From the NCBI GenBank assembly GCA_020723995.1, contig DYHT01000001.1:62001-126000 (forward strand): DNA of 64,000 nt, in the 5' to 3' direction. Positions 23,024 through 30,478 of the stretch are shown piece by piece (the first letter of the stretch is position 1; every line of letters starts with the position of its first letter). The notes below the pieces were generated by a model. The model saw only the letters and a program-made list of their open reading frames with translations. It was not told where the DNA came from and did no database searches. This DNA comes from Chloroflexus sp. (lineage in GTDB: Bacteria > Chloroflexota > Anaerolineae > Anaerolineales > Villigracilaceae). The translations under genes and the position numbers were made by a program.

Positions 23024-24268
23024 TCAACCAGCAATCGGGATGGTGAAATAAAACGTACTCCCCCGCCCTTCCAGGCTCTCGGCCCAGATTTTCCCGCCGT
23101 GCGCCTTGACGACGTGGCGGGCAATCGAAAGCCCCAGCCCGGTGCCGCCGCCGGAACGGGATTTTTCCACGCGATAGAAACGCTCGAAGATGCGCGGCAA
23201 GTCGTCTTCGGGGATGCCGACGCCCGTATCCTGCACCGCAAAGCGAACGAACGCGCCTTCGGCCTCGGCCCACAGCGTCAGCGCGCCGCCGGGACGGGTG
23301 AACTTGAGTGCGTTATGGATGAGGTTGACCAACACTTGTTCCAAACGCGGCGCATCTGCGCGGACGCGCGGCAGTGCAGGCGGACAGTCCACGCGCAGGG
23401 TCAGGGCGGCGCGCTCGGCTTGCATCCGCATCCGCTCGGCGGCGGCCTGCAGGAGACTGGCAGGGTCCACAGATTTCAGTTCAAGCGTAACCTGTCCAGA
23501 TTCAATTCGCGAGAGTTCCAGCAATTCCTGTACCATTTGAGTCAGCGCGTCCACTTCGGTTTCGATGCGGCTCAAGAAACGGCGGGCGGCGGGCGGGTCG
23601 TCCAGCGCGCCTTCGTTCAGGGTTTCGGTCAGGGCTTTGAGCGAGGCCAGCGGCGTGCGCAGTTCGTGCGAGAGATTGCTGACGAAATCACGACGCACGA
23701 TTTCGAGACGGCGCAGGCGGGTCAAATCCTGCACGAGCAGCAGACTGCCGCCGATCTGCCGGTCGGGAATGGCAATGAGCTGCAAAAACTGGCGGCGGGC
23801 AGGCAGTTCGACCGATTCGCTGATCATCTCGCCGCTCTGCTGGCAATGCCGCCAGGTTTCGATCAGTTTGTGCTGGCGGATGACTTCGGTCACCGAACGA
23901 CCTAAAGTATCTTCGGTTTCAAACAACTTTTCGGCAGCGGGGTTGGCAAACTGAATGCGTCCCTGCGAATCCACAATCAGTACGCCGTCGGTCATCTGGT
24001 CAAGCACGGCGGCCAGGCGATCATGCTGCGCGTTTAAAGTTGAAAGTTGAAGGTTGAAGGTTGTCGCAAAGGACTTTACGGCATTGGAAAGATTTTCGAG
24101 TTCTTTAACATCAGACGGCAAACCCGTTGAGGAACCCTCGCCTGCTGCACGGCGAATAGCTTGAGCATAATCATCCAATCGGCGTTGCAACCGCGTATAA
24201 CGCCACGCAAACCAGATGGCAACAAACAAAGAAACGGCGACCGTAATTGCAAGAATAATATTCATCAC
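23024..24268 (-). CDS. phoR: PhoR-type sensor histidine kinase
   Basis: This 414-residue kinase has one N-terminal membrane helix (IILAITVAVSLFVAIWFAW). A short linker follows, then a PAS domain starting near HDRLAAVLDQMTDGVLIVDSQG, the HisKA box VSNLSHELRTPLASLKALTE with the phospho-accepting His, and a HATPase domain with NLIHNALKFTRPGG, VQDTGVGIPEDDLPRIFERFYR and GGTGLGLSIARHVV. It resembles PhoR, which senses phosphate sufficiency through Pst/PhoU. A TTFNLQLSTLN stretch in the linker is encoded by a GTTGAAGG repeat tract (24032-24063) and looks foreign. Confidence 0.88.
   Translation of the reverse strand: MMNIILAITVAVSLFVAIWFAWRYTRLQRRLDDYAQAIRRAAGEGSSTGLPSDVKELENLSNAVKSFATTFNLQLSTLNAQHDRLAAVLDQMTDGVLIVDSQGRIQFANPAAEKLFETEDTLGRSVTEVIRQHKLIETWRHCQQSGEMISESVELPARRQFLQLIAIPDRQIGGSLLLVQDLTRLRRLEIVRRDFVSNLSHELRTPLASLKALTETLNEGALDDPPAARRFLSRIETEVDALTQMVQELLELSRIESGQVTLELKSVDPASLLQAAAERMRMQAERAALTLRVDCPPALPRVRADAPRLEQVLVNLIHNALKFTRPGGALTLWAEAEGAFVRFAVQDTGVGIPEDDLPRIFERFYRVEKSRSGGGTGLGLSIARHVVKAHGGKIWAESLEGRGSTFYFTIPIAG
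24032..24063. repeat. GTTGAAAG/GTTGAAGG tract inside the phoR gene
   Basis: The tract GTTTAAAGTTGAAAG TTGAAGGTTGAAGGTT is the same low-complexity family found after lipM, at both edges of the prmA insertion, before phoR (about 24279-24300) and before the esterase gene. It lies in frame in the linker between the membrane helix and the PAS domain and encodes TFNLQLSTLN. Confidence 0.65.
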
Positions 24269-24294
24269 AGCTTGTAACTTTCAACCTGCAACCT

Positions 24295-25008
24295 TCAACC
24301 CTCGAAACGGTATCCCCCGCCCCTCACCGTTACAATGCGGATGGGGTTGGCCGGATCTGATTCGATTTTCTGCCGCAGCCAGCGCACGTGGACATCCACC
24401 GTCCGGCTGTCACCTACGTAGTCCCAGCCCCAGACGCGCTCGAGGATAAATTGACGCGAGAGCATTTGCCCGCGATGTTGGGCGAAAAAGAGCAGCAGGT
24501 CGTATTCCTGCGGTTTGAGCGCGACGACCTGCCCATCCAGCGTGACCTCGCGGCGAGTCAAATTGATGACGAGGTTATCGAAGGTGAGAGCCTCCTGCGG
24601 CGCGGCAGGCTTGGCGCTCTTGAGTTTCTCTAGTTCCTCGCGGATTACTTGCGTCCGCCGCAATTGAGCCTTGACGCGCGCCAGCAATTCGCGCATCGAG
24701 AAAGGTTTGGTCAGATAATCGTCCGCGCCGACCTCCAGCCCGACAACGCGGTCAATCTCGTCGTCGCGGGCAGTCAGCATCAGGATGGGGACGGTCATCT
24801 CGCGGCGCAGGATCTTACAGACCTCGAAGCCGTCCAGTTCGGGGAGCATGATGTCGAGGATGACAAGGCTGGGCTTTAAACGGCGGGCCACCTCGAGCGC
24901 GGCACGGCCATCAGCGGCAGATTCAACTACGTAACCGGCTTTTTTGAGATTGTAGGCCAGGGTTTCCTGCAAAGAGGGTTCGTCTTCGACGACTAAAATC
25001 GTTTCCAC
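24295..25008 (-). CDS. phoB: PhoB/PhoP-type response regulator
   Basis: This 237-residue OmpR-family regulator has a receiver domain starting [19 protein letters not shown], with the phospho-accepting Asp in [17 protein letters not shown] and the switch residues in [12 protein letters not shown] and [13 protein letters not shown]. The winged-helix DNA-binding domain follows ([51 protein letters not shown]). It is encoded just before the kinase gene on the same strand and after pstB2, so it very probably controls the phosphate regulon. The linker of about 20 residues is Lys/Ala-rich. Confidence 0.92.
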   Translation of the reverse strand: METILVVEDEPSLQETLAYNLKKAGYVVESAADGRAALEVARRLKPSLVILDIMLPELDGFEVCKILRREMTVPILMLTARDDEIDRVVGLEVGADDYLTKPFSMRELLARVKAQLRRTQVIREELEKLKSAKPAAPQEALTFDNLVINLTRREVTLDGQVVALKPQEYDLLLFFAQHRGQMLSRQFILERVWGWDYVGDSRTVDVHVRWLRQKIESDPANPIRIVTVRGGGYRFEG

Positions 25009-25039
25009 GTCAGCACGTTTTCATTGTTGCACGTTCGTA

Positions 25040-25801
25040 TTATCCGAATCTTCCTTCGACGTAATCCTCGGTGCGTTTGTTTTTGGGGTTGGTGAATATT
25101 TCCGTGCCGGGGGCGTATTCGACCAGTTCACCCTGCAAAAAGAAGGCGGCATAATCGGACGTGCGCGCCGCCTGCTGGACGGAATGCGGCACCAGCACGA
25201 CGGTGTAATCTTTCTTCAACTCTTGCAGCGAGGCTTCCACCTTGCCGGTCGAAAGCGGGTCGAGACCGGAGGTGGGTTCGTCCAAAAGAATGACGTCCGG
25301 CTGGAGTGCCAAAACGCGCGCCAGGCACAGGCGCTGCTGCTGTCCGCCGGAGAGAGCAATGGCCGGGTCGTCGAGACGCGCCTTGACCTCATCCCATAGC
25401 GCGGACTGGCGCAGGCTGCGCTCGACGGCCTCGTCCAGCCGCGACTTGCGTTTCTCATCGGCCAGTTCCAAGCCATAAGTCAGGTTGCCGCGGATGGTCA
25501 GCGGCAGGACGACCGGGCGGGCGAAGACCATTCCGACCCGGCGGCGCAGAGCAATGACATCCGTCTGCGGGTCGAGGATGTTTTCGCCGTCCAGCAGGAT
25601 GCGGCCGGCGAGCGTCTTCATCTCGGTCAGGTCGTTCAGCCGGTTCAGGCAGCGCAGCAGCGTGGACTTGCCGCCGCCGGCCGGCCCGAACAACACCGTG
25701 ATGGCGTTGGCGACGATGGACATGCTGATGTCACGCAGTGATTCCGTGCCGTCGAAGTACTGTAATGAGAGGTGCTGAATAACTATTTTATTTTCGGCCA
25801 T
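25040..25801 (-). CDS. PstB-type phosphate ABC transporter ATPase (cluster 2)
   Basis: This 253-residue ATPase is close to PstB but diverged. Walker A is GPAGGGKSTLLR rather than GPSGCGKST. The PstB-specific LNRLNDLTEMKTLAGRI, signature [17 protein letters not shown], Walker B VILLDEPTSGLDP and PHSVQQAARTSDYAAFF (H-loop region; VTH has become VPH) follow. The Q-loop region reads GMVFARPVVLPLTI where PstB has [11 protein letters not shown], so the Q-loop glutamine is lost. It ends KNKRTEDYVEGRFG. It lies between the second permease genes and the PhoB-type regulator. Confidence 0.85.
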   Translation of the reverse strand: MAENKIVIQHLSLQYFDGTESLRDISMSIVANAITVLFGPAGGGKSTLLRCLNRLNDLTEMKTLAGRILLDGENILDPQTDVIALRRRVGMVFARPVVLPLTIRGNLTYGLELADEKRKSRLDEAVERSLRQSALWDEVKARLDDPAIALSGGQQQRLCLARVLALQPDVILLDEPTSGLDPLSTGKVEASLQELKKDYTVVLVPHSVQQAARTSDYAAFFLQGELVEYAPGTEIFTNPKNKRTEDYVEGRFG

Positions 25802-25821
25802 TAAAGTGTTCCCGTATCACG

Positions 25822-25858
25822 TGTCAAGTGTCAAGTGTCAAGTGTCAAGTGTCAAGTG
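25822..25858. repeat. Tandem heptamer TGTCAAG x5
   Basis: Five perfect copies of TGTCAAG lie between the pstB-like gene and the 23S-associated four-helix-bundle gene. Single or partial copies (GTGTCAAG, GTGACACTTGACAC) recur at 26416-26450 and 27112-27140, so the heptamer family borders several genes of this cluster. It has no spacers of the CRISPR type. Confidence 0.8.
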
Positions 25859-25928
25859 CGCGGCTTCAGGGATTTTTTGGCTCTTTGGGAGTTGCCGTGA
25901 TTCTGTACACCCCCGAACTGCGGGGGTA

Positions 25929-26014
25929 CACGGATGCCACGGATTTCACGGATTCACACGGAAAAAAGCATTAAAAATCCGTGTTTTTCCGTGTCCGTCC
26001 GTGTAATCCGTGTC
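25929..26014. repeat. CACGGATT-type dispersed inverted repeat
   Basis: The left side has CACGGATTTCACGGATTCAC followed by ACGGAAAAAA. The right side is its approximate inverse, TTTTTCCGTGTCCGTCCGTG then TAATCCGTG. The whole can fold into a long stem. Repeats of similar build are seen at 30339-30417 and 44407-44464. No gene is visible in the 226-nt gap apart from this and the heptamer array. Confidence 0.65.
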
Positions 26015-26027
26015 CAAAAGGTCTTAG

Positions 26028-26399
26028 TCACGGCGATTCCCAATGAACCGATTTTTTGAGCCCGCCGATAAGGGCTTTGGCTTTGTCTGCTTGCGAGTAT
26101 TCAACCTTGAAAACTTCGTCAGTGAGATAACCGATATCGAGAGCAACGTAAAGCAGCGATTGCACTTCCACCGCCGAACGCCGGGCAATACCCAGGAAGC
26201 GGGCAAACTCGACATGCGAATCGCAATCAAAACCTTCGGCGATGTTCGTCATAACAGAGACAGCCGCCCGTTGAATCTGGCCGCGCAGTCCAAAATCTTT
26301 GACGAATGCGCCCTCGCGAGTTATTCTGTAAATTTCTCGCACCAGTTTGCGCGCCTCCTGCCAGGCCAGGATATCCTCGAATCTTTTTATCAGCGGCAT
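26028..26399 (-). CDS. Four-helix-bundle (S23/IVP-like) protein
   Basis: This 123-residue all-helical protein starts MPLIKRFEDILAWQEARKLV and contains RGQIQRAAVSVMTNIAEGF and FARFLGIARRSAVEVQSLLYVALD. That is the pattern of the four-helix-bundle family first found in 23S rRNA intervening sequences and now widespread as free-standing genes. It has no known enzymatic role. Here it is a free-standing gene on the same strand as the second pst cluster, between HEAT-like and pstB-like genes and flanked on both sides by TGTCAAG-type repeats, suggesting later insertion. Confidence 0.8.
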   Translation of the reverse strand: MPLIKRFEDILAWQEARKLVREIYRITREGAFVKDFGLRGQIQRAAVSVMTNIAEGFDCDSHVEFARFLGIARRSAVEVQSLLYVALDIGYLTDEVFKVEYSQADKAKALIGGLKKSVHWESP

Positions 26400-26455
26400 C
26401 TCTCACTCCTTTCACGTGACACTTGACACTGGAGAACGTGACACTGAATCATCGT

Positions 26456-27085
26456 TTAGCGCTTCTCCGCTTCTCGAATGACCTTCTTCACCCGCATCAC
26501 CTGCGCGCCCTGCAAGTCTTCCGTGCGTTTTTCCAGCACGGCGATGAACTCGCTTTTGTTTCCGGCATTGACCGCCGCAACGGTTTTCTCTGAATGCTGC
26601 GGCACGTCCTTCGGTCGGCAGGTTTTCAGGTGATTCAACAGATATGGGAAGATTTCTCTGCCATAGGTTTCATTGCGTGAAGCAACAACGGCCAGGATTT
26701 TGACGCCGTTATCCACTGTGATGACCGAGCCTTTGTCCATCACTTTCGTGATCTCTTCGTAATGCTGATAAATCTCATCGGGCTTCAGCGCCGCAATCGT
26801 GGACAGGGCCAGCAGCGCGCCCCAGACCAGACGATTATGCCTGCTCTTAATCAATTTGAGGAAATCGCCGACGAACTCCGCAATCAACTCTGGATTGATA
26901 TAGCCAATCTCGTATAGGACCTTGATGCAATCAAACGAAATGTTTGTGTCCTTGTTCCAGAGATTCTCGGCAATTTCGCGGATTCCGGCGCGGTTATCAG
27001 CTTCTGCCAACTCTCTGGCGAGTTCCTGATTGGGGACTTCGTCGCGGCGATTCTGGAAGTGAGCAATTCTATTCAGAATGGACAT
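26456..27085 (-). CDS. HEAT-like helical-repeat protein
   Basis: This 209-residue soluble protein starts MSILNRIAHFQNRRDEVPNQELARELA. Repeated helix pairs such as NISFDCIKVLYEIGYINPELIAEFVGDFLKLI and RLVWGALLALSTIAALKPDEI resemble HEAT/ARM repeats, and an Arg/Lys-rich tail ends AQVMRVKKVIREAEKR. No catalytic motif is visible. It probably binds another protein or nucleic acid. The start at 27085 is chosen over an upstream in-frame start because the longer N-terminus lies in repeat-like sequence. It lies within the second phosphate cluster but I cannot tie it to phosphate. Confidence 0.65.
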   Translation of the reverse strand: MSILNRIAHFQNRRDEVPNQELARELAEADNRAGIREIAENLWNKDTNISFDCIKVLYEIGYINPELIAEFVGDFLKLIKSRHNRLVWGALLALSTIAALKPDEIYQHYEEITKVMDKGSVITVDNGVKILAVVASRNETYGREIFPYLLNHLKTCRPKDVPQHSEKTVAAVNAGNKSEFIAVLEKRTEDLQGAQVMRVKKVIREAEKR

Positions 27086-27194
27086 GGAAGAATTCCTTAT
27101 AAAGTTCTTCGGTGTCAAGTGTTCCAGTATCACGTGTCAAGAGTGAGGTTTCAAGTCACATGACACCGGGCAATGCGACACGGAAGCACTTTCT

Positions 27195-28088
27195 TTACCA
27201 CTGCCTCTTCGCCCGCGCCCGCGAGCGGATGAACGTCGCAATCAAATTCATGCTCAACACGAAGACAATCAAAACCAATGCCGTGCCGTATTGGATTTTG
27301 AAGGGCATCTCCGACACCTGCGTGGAAATCACAAACAGGTGATAGGGCAGCGCCATGGTCGCATCGAAGGGCGAGTGCGGCAGACGCGGCAGGAAGAAAG
27401 CCGCGCCGGTGAAAAGGATGGGCGCAGTCTCGCCCGCGGCGCGCTCCAGGCCGAGGATAACGCCGGTCAAAATGCCAGGTAGCGCCTGCGGTAGGACGAT
27501 GCGGCGGATGGTCTGCCAGCGTGTGCCGCCGAGAGAAATGCTGACGGTGCGGAAGGCCTGCGGCACAGCCCGCAAGGCTTCCTCAGACGCGCTGATGATG
27601 ACCGGCAAAGTCATAATCGAGAGTGTCAGCGAGGCGGCCAACAGGCTGGTGCCGAATTTCAGGAAGATGACGAACAGTCCCAGCCCGAACAGGCCGTAAA
27701 CGACCGATGGAATACCGGCCAGATTGATAATGGCAATGCGGATAAGGCGCGTTAGCCAATTCTCTTTGGCGTATTCGGCCAGGTAAATCGCGGCGGCGAT
27801 GCCGAGCGGGACGGAGAAGAAGGCCGTGCCGAGCGTGAGATAGAACGTCCCGACGATGGCGGGTAGAATGCCGCCCTGCCGCATCCCGTCGTGCGGAAAG
27901 CCGGAGAGGAACTCCCACGAGACGGCCGGCGCGCCCTGCGCGATGATGTAGATAATCACACCCAGGATGGGGATGACGGTAAAGAGGGCAACCAGCGTCA
28001 GCAGGGAAAAGCCGAGGCGCTGGGTGAAGGTGCGATTAATTTTCAACCTCCTTCTCCAATTTTTCCGCCAGCGCCAGATATTTTTCAT
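27195..28088 (-). CDS. pstA: Phosphate ABC transporter permease PstA (cluster 2)
   Basis: This PstA-type permease of about 297 residues has the usual layout: first helix TLVALFTVIPILGVIIYIIA, extracytoplasmic WEFLSGFPHDGMRQGGI, then PAIVGTFYLTLGTAFFSVPLGIAAAIYLAEYA, INLAGIPSVVYGLFGLGLF, the EAA loop ALRAVPQAFRTVSISLGGTRWQTI, and GLERAAGETAPILFTGAAF. Unlike PstA of cluster 1 it has no large insertion. ATG 28088 overlaps the hemerythrin gene by about 50 nt; a TTG at 28046 just after GGAGAAGGAGG is an alternative start that removes the overlap. Confidence 0.88.
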   Translation of the reverse strand: MKNIWRWRKNWRRRLKINRTFTQRLGFSLLTLVALFTVIPILGVIIYIIAQGAPAVSWEFLSGFPHDGMRQGGILPAIVGTFYLTLGTAFFSVPLGIAAAIYLAEYAKENWLTRLIRIAIINLAGIPSVVYGLFGLGLFVIFLKFGTSLLAASLTLSIMTLPVIISASEEALRAVPQAFRTVSISLGGTRWQTIRRIVLPQALPGILTGVILGLERAAGETAPILFTGAAFFLPRLPHSPFDATMALPYHLFVISTQVSEMPFKIQYGTALVLIVFVLSMNLIATFIRSRARAKRQW

Positions 28089-28590
28089 GCACGCCCGCGC
28101 CGGTTTCTTCGTGCTCCACACGCTCGAAATCCGCGCTCACTTTTTCCTGTTCGGCGGGCGGGATGACGCGGTCGGCCATCGGAAACAAAATATTATCCTC
28201 TTTGAAGATGTGCTGGCGCAGCAACGTTACATAGCCAAGCGCGTTGGAGACGACCTCGCCGCGTGCGGACTGGTCGCCGGCCTCCAGCCGTTGGGCCGCG
28301 GACAGCATGGCGCGCGTGAAGGCGCGTCCCTGCTCATGCTCGGCCAGCATCACGCCAATCGGCCCGCCACGATCTGGCACGCCGTGCGCCATCATCGCCA
28401 CGAACAGGACGCCCTCTTCTTTCTTGTGATGACAGCCATCCGCAAAACCTTTGATGAAATCAGCCGCATTCATGAAAAAGGCGGGGGAGATTGGCTGAGC
28501 CGATTCCAGCCGCTGCGCGGCCGTTTCAAGCACGGTCAGCACACGCTCTATGACGCGATGCTCATCCATCAAAATGTCGGCTGCCTTCAT
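28036..28590 (-). CDS. Hemerythrin-like (HHE) domain protein
   Basis: This 184-residue four-helix protein has His residues placed for a di-iron site: DEHRVIERV at the start, GCHHKKEEGVLF, MLAEHEQGRAF, and RQHIFKEDNILFPMAD. HHE proteins bind iron or oxygen and are linked to redox or nitric-oxide stress. It has AGGAGGTGTG upstream and is translated ahead of pstA2, whose start lies within its 3' end. Its presence in the middle of a phosphate-transport operon is unusual; originally it probably followed pstC2 directly (see the duplicated pstC end at 28606-28653). Confidence 0.85.
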   Translation of the reverse strand: MKAADILMDEHRVIERVLTVLETAAQRLESAQPISPAFFMNAADFIKGFADGCHHKKEEGVLFVAMMAHGVPDRGGPIGVMLAEHEQGRAFTRAMLSAAQRLEAGDQSARGEVVSNALGYVTLLRQHIFKEDNILFPMADRVIPPAEQEKVSADFERVEHEETGAGVHEKYLALAEKLEKEVEN

Positions 28591-28605
28591 AACACACCTC
28601 CTGTA

Positions 28606-28653
28606 TCAGGATAGAACCCTTTCCGCGCGCTTCTTCTGGCGGAAGAAGAGCGA
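28606..28653 (-). repeat. Diverged second copy of the pstC2 3' end
   Basis: On the minus strand this stretch encodes FRQKKRAERVLS and stop, as does the true end of pstC2 at 29363-29410 (FCQKKRAERVLS, stop). The two copies share 25 identical consecutive bases and flank the PIN-toxin/antitoxin pair. The copy is followed by the hemerythrin ribosome-binding site, suggesting it is the original gene junction. Confidence 0.8.
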
Positions 28654-28668
28654 CGATTTTAGAAACAT

Positions 28669-28905
28669 TCAGGCTTTTTCATCGTAGGCGCGGCGACCTT
28701 CGCGCACGAATTGGACAATTTCCTGTGTGGTTACGTCCAGGTCAATACTATTAACAGTAAATGGCGAATCAACTTTGACTTCGGGCTTGATGACAAAGAC
28801 GCGCCCATCCCTGCGCCGAACCTTGACTTCGCCATCGCGTAAGGCCTGTTCTAGCAAAGATGCCAATTTCTGTCTGGCATTTGAATAAGTGTATACGATG
28901 CTCAT
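28669..28905 (-). CDS. Phd/YefM-like antitoxin
   Basis: This 78-residue protein begins MSIVYTYSNARQKLASLLEQALRDGEVKVRRRDGRVFVIKPE, an N-terminal DNA-binding half of the Phd/YefM kind, followed by an acidic, probably disordered tail (VTTQEIVQFVREGRRAYDEKA) for toxin binding. Its ATG overlaps the toxin stop by four bases. It comes after the toxin gene in the transcript, the reverse of the usual antitoxin-first order. Confidence 0.78.
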   Translation of the reverse strand: MSIVYTYSNARQKLASLLEQALRDGEVKVRRRDGRVFVIKPEVKVDSPFTVNSIDLDVTTQEIVQFVREGRRAYDEKA

Positions 28906-29300
28906 GGTATCACCTCTATCGTGCGTATGCCTTTTTGCGCGGCATAACCAAGCAAATCTTTATCCAGCGTCATGAGTGGCATTTTATATCTGAGCGCGCA
29001 GCGGAGAAGGTAAGCATCGTAGGCATAAATGCCCAATTCATCAGAAATTTCCAGGGCCGATTCCAGTTCGATTTCTACAAAGCGGATTGGGATGGTCTTA
29101 TAGATATCAATGGCCCGATATGCCTGCTCCATCGTGATACGCTTGCGTTTGAGCATGGCTGAAAAAGCATTGCCTATTTCCCAATGAATAGAATGAGGTG
29201 CAATGAGCGCCGCTCCGCGCGTCTGGCGCACAATGGTAGCCTTCTCCGGCTCGTCGGCGATAACCGCGATAATGACCGATGTATCTACGATAATATCCAA
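28902..29300 (-). CDS. PIN-domain toxin (VapC-like)
   Basis: This is a 132-residue PIN nuclease. The acidic residues sit in IIVDTSVIIAVI (Asp), HWEIGNAFSAMLKRK (Glu), YAYDAYLLRCALRYKMPLMTLDKDL (Asp, Asp), the four-carboxylate pattern of VapC ribonucleases. The start is taken as TTG 29300, which puts the first beta strand at the N-terminus; another TTG at 29321 is possible. It is first of the pair, overlapping the Phd-like antitoxin. The pair sits between pstC2 and the hemerythrin gene. Confidence 0.82.
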   Translation of the reverse strand: MDIIVDTSVIIAVIADEPEKATIVRQTRGAALIAPHSIHWEIGNAFSAMLKRKRITMEQAYRAIDIYKTIPIRFVEIELESALEISDELGIYAYDAYLLRCALRYKMPLMTLDKDLLGYAAQKGIRTIEVIP

Positions 29301-29313
29301 AGCGCCACTACAG

Positions 29314-29335
29314 TTGAACAATTGTACAAGTGTAC
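29314..29335. promoter_or_regulatory. Palindromic operator candidate before the PIN toxin gene
   Basis: TTGAACAATTGTACAA is nearly a perfect palindrome, and GTACA AG TGTAC overlaps it. The position just upstream of the toxin start suits an autoregulatory operator bound by the Phd-like antitoxin. This is inferred from symmetry and position only. Confidence 0.35.
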
Positions 29336-29362
29336 TTGATTTATTCTAGCAGATTTTCTGGA

Positions 29363-30259
29363 TTACGACAATACCCTTTCCGCGCGCTTCTTCTGGCAGA
29401 AGACGAACGTGGAGGCGGCCACGTTGACCGCCAGCGAAATCAGGAACAGCACCAGCCCGATGAAAAAGAGAACGTGATAATGCGTACTGCCGCTGGCGAC
29501 TTCGCCCATTTCAGCGGCAATCGTCGCCGTCATCGTGCGAGCGGGCATGAAGAGCGAGTTCCAGCGCGTGGCCAGCACCGGCGCGTTGCCGGTCACCATC
29601 ATCACGGCCATCGTCTCACCGATGGCACGTCCCACGCCGAGCATGACCGCCGTCAGCACGCCGGAACGGGCGGCGGGCAGGGTCACGCGCCAGATGGTCT
29701 GCCAGCGGGTGGCGCCCAGCGCCAACGCGCCCTCGCGGTAACTTTGCGGGACGGCGTCCAGCGCGTCCTCGGCAATCGAGACAATCGTCGGCACGGCAAT
29801 CCCGCCCAGGAGCAGGGCGCCGGCCAGGGCGGTCAGACCGGTTGGCAGGTCCAGAAAGACGCGCAGAAACGGCGAGAGGCCGAGAATGCCGAGGAAGCCC
29901 AGCACGACCGAAGGCAGTCCGCCCAGCAGTTCCACCAGCGGCTTGAGGATCTCACGCAGCCAGCGCGGCGCGACCTCGGACATGAAGACCGCCGTCCCAA
30001 TCCCAAAAGGAACGGCGACCAGCATCGCCCCGACCGTCACAATAAGCGAGCCAGAGATGAGCGGCAGGATGCCGTAGTATTTTTCGACCGGGTACCAGCG
30101 CGCGCTGAACAGGTCGCCAAGCGGGATTTCGCCGAGTGTGGGCAGGCCTTCGCGCAGCAGAAAAAAGAAGATGAGGCCGACGAAGAGGATGGCCGAATAG
30201 CCGCAGGCGCGGACGGCCCGCGTGATGATAAATTCGCGCCAGTTGAGGGATTTATCCAT
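29363..30259 (-). CDS. pstC: Phosphate ABC transporter permease PstC (cluster 2)
   Basis: This 298-residue permease starts MDKSLNWREFIITRAVRACG and has helices around YSAILFVGLIFFFLL, PLISGSLIVTVGAMLVAVPFGIGTAVFMSEVA and LGFLGILGLSPF. The EAA-type loop is ALDAVPQSYREGALALGATRWQTI, and VGRAIGETMAVMMVTGN is the PstC signature region. It follows pstS2 after about 220 nt. Its last 12 codons are duplicated beyond the toxin-antitoxin pair downstream. Confidence 0.92.
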   Translation of the reverse strand: MDKSLNWREFIITRAVRACGYSAILFVGLIFFFLLREGLPTLGEIPLGDLFSARWYPVEKYYGILPLISGSLIVTVGAMLVAVPFGIGTAVFMSEVAPRWLREILKPLVELLGGLPSVVLGFLGILGLSPFLRVFLDLPTGLTALAGALLLGGIAVPTIVSIAEDALDAVPQSYREGALALGATRWQTIWRVTLPAARSGVLTAVMLGVGRAIGETMAVMMVTGNAPVLATRWNSLFMPARTMTATIAAEMGEVASGSTHYHVLFFIGLVLFLISLAVNVAASTFVFCQKKRAERVLS

Positions 30260-30338
30260 AGTACTCCTGCATCACCCTTCTTCCGCAGGGCTTGAGGGTG
30301 AACAGATGGTGGGGGCTTGCGCAAATTTTGCTAAAACC

Positions 30339-30417
30339 TTAACGCGAATGCCGCGAATCAGCGAATAACGCGAATTCTTTTTGGGTTTTATTCGCGGAAT
30401 TCGCCCATTCGCGTTAA
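30339..30417. repeat. TTAACGCGAATG dispersed inverted repeat
   Basis: TTAACGCGAATG at 30339 and its exact inverse CATTCGCGTTAA at 30406 enclose CGCGAATcAGCGAATaaCGCG and its partial inverse TTCGCGGAATTCG. It fills the pstS2-pstC2 gap and could fold on the transcript. No gene or T-run terminator is seen in this 219-nt gap. Confidence 0.7.
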
Positions 30418-30478
30418 AAAAGCTGTTTGTTGCGCCGTTCTTCATCGTCTTTTCGGGGTTCTGTCGCTCATGCATATA

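Noticed and set aside
25822-25858. Tandem TGTCAAG copies as a possible CRISPR array
   Set aside because: The units are 7 bp, directly adjacent and without spacers, and no cas gene is nearby.
28669-29321. Toxin-antitoxin pair plus flanking repeats as an insertion sequence
   Set aside because: There is no transposase and the flanking copies are pstC 3' ends rather than terminal inverted repeats.
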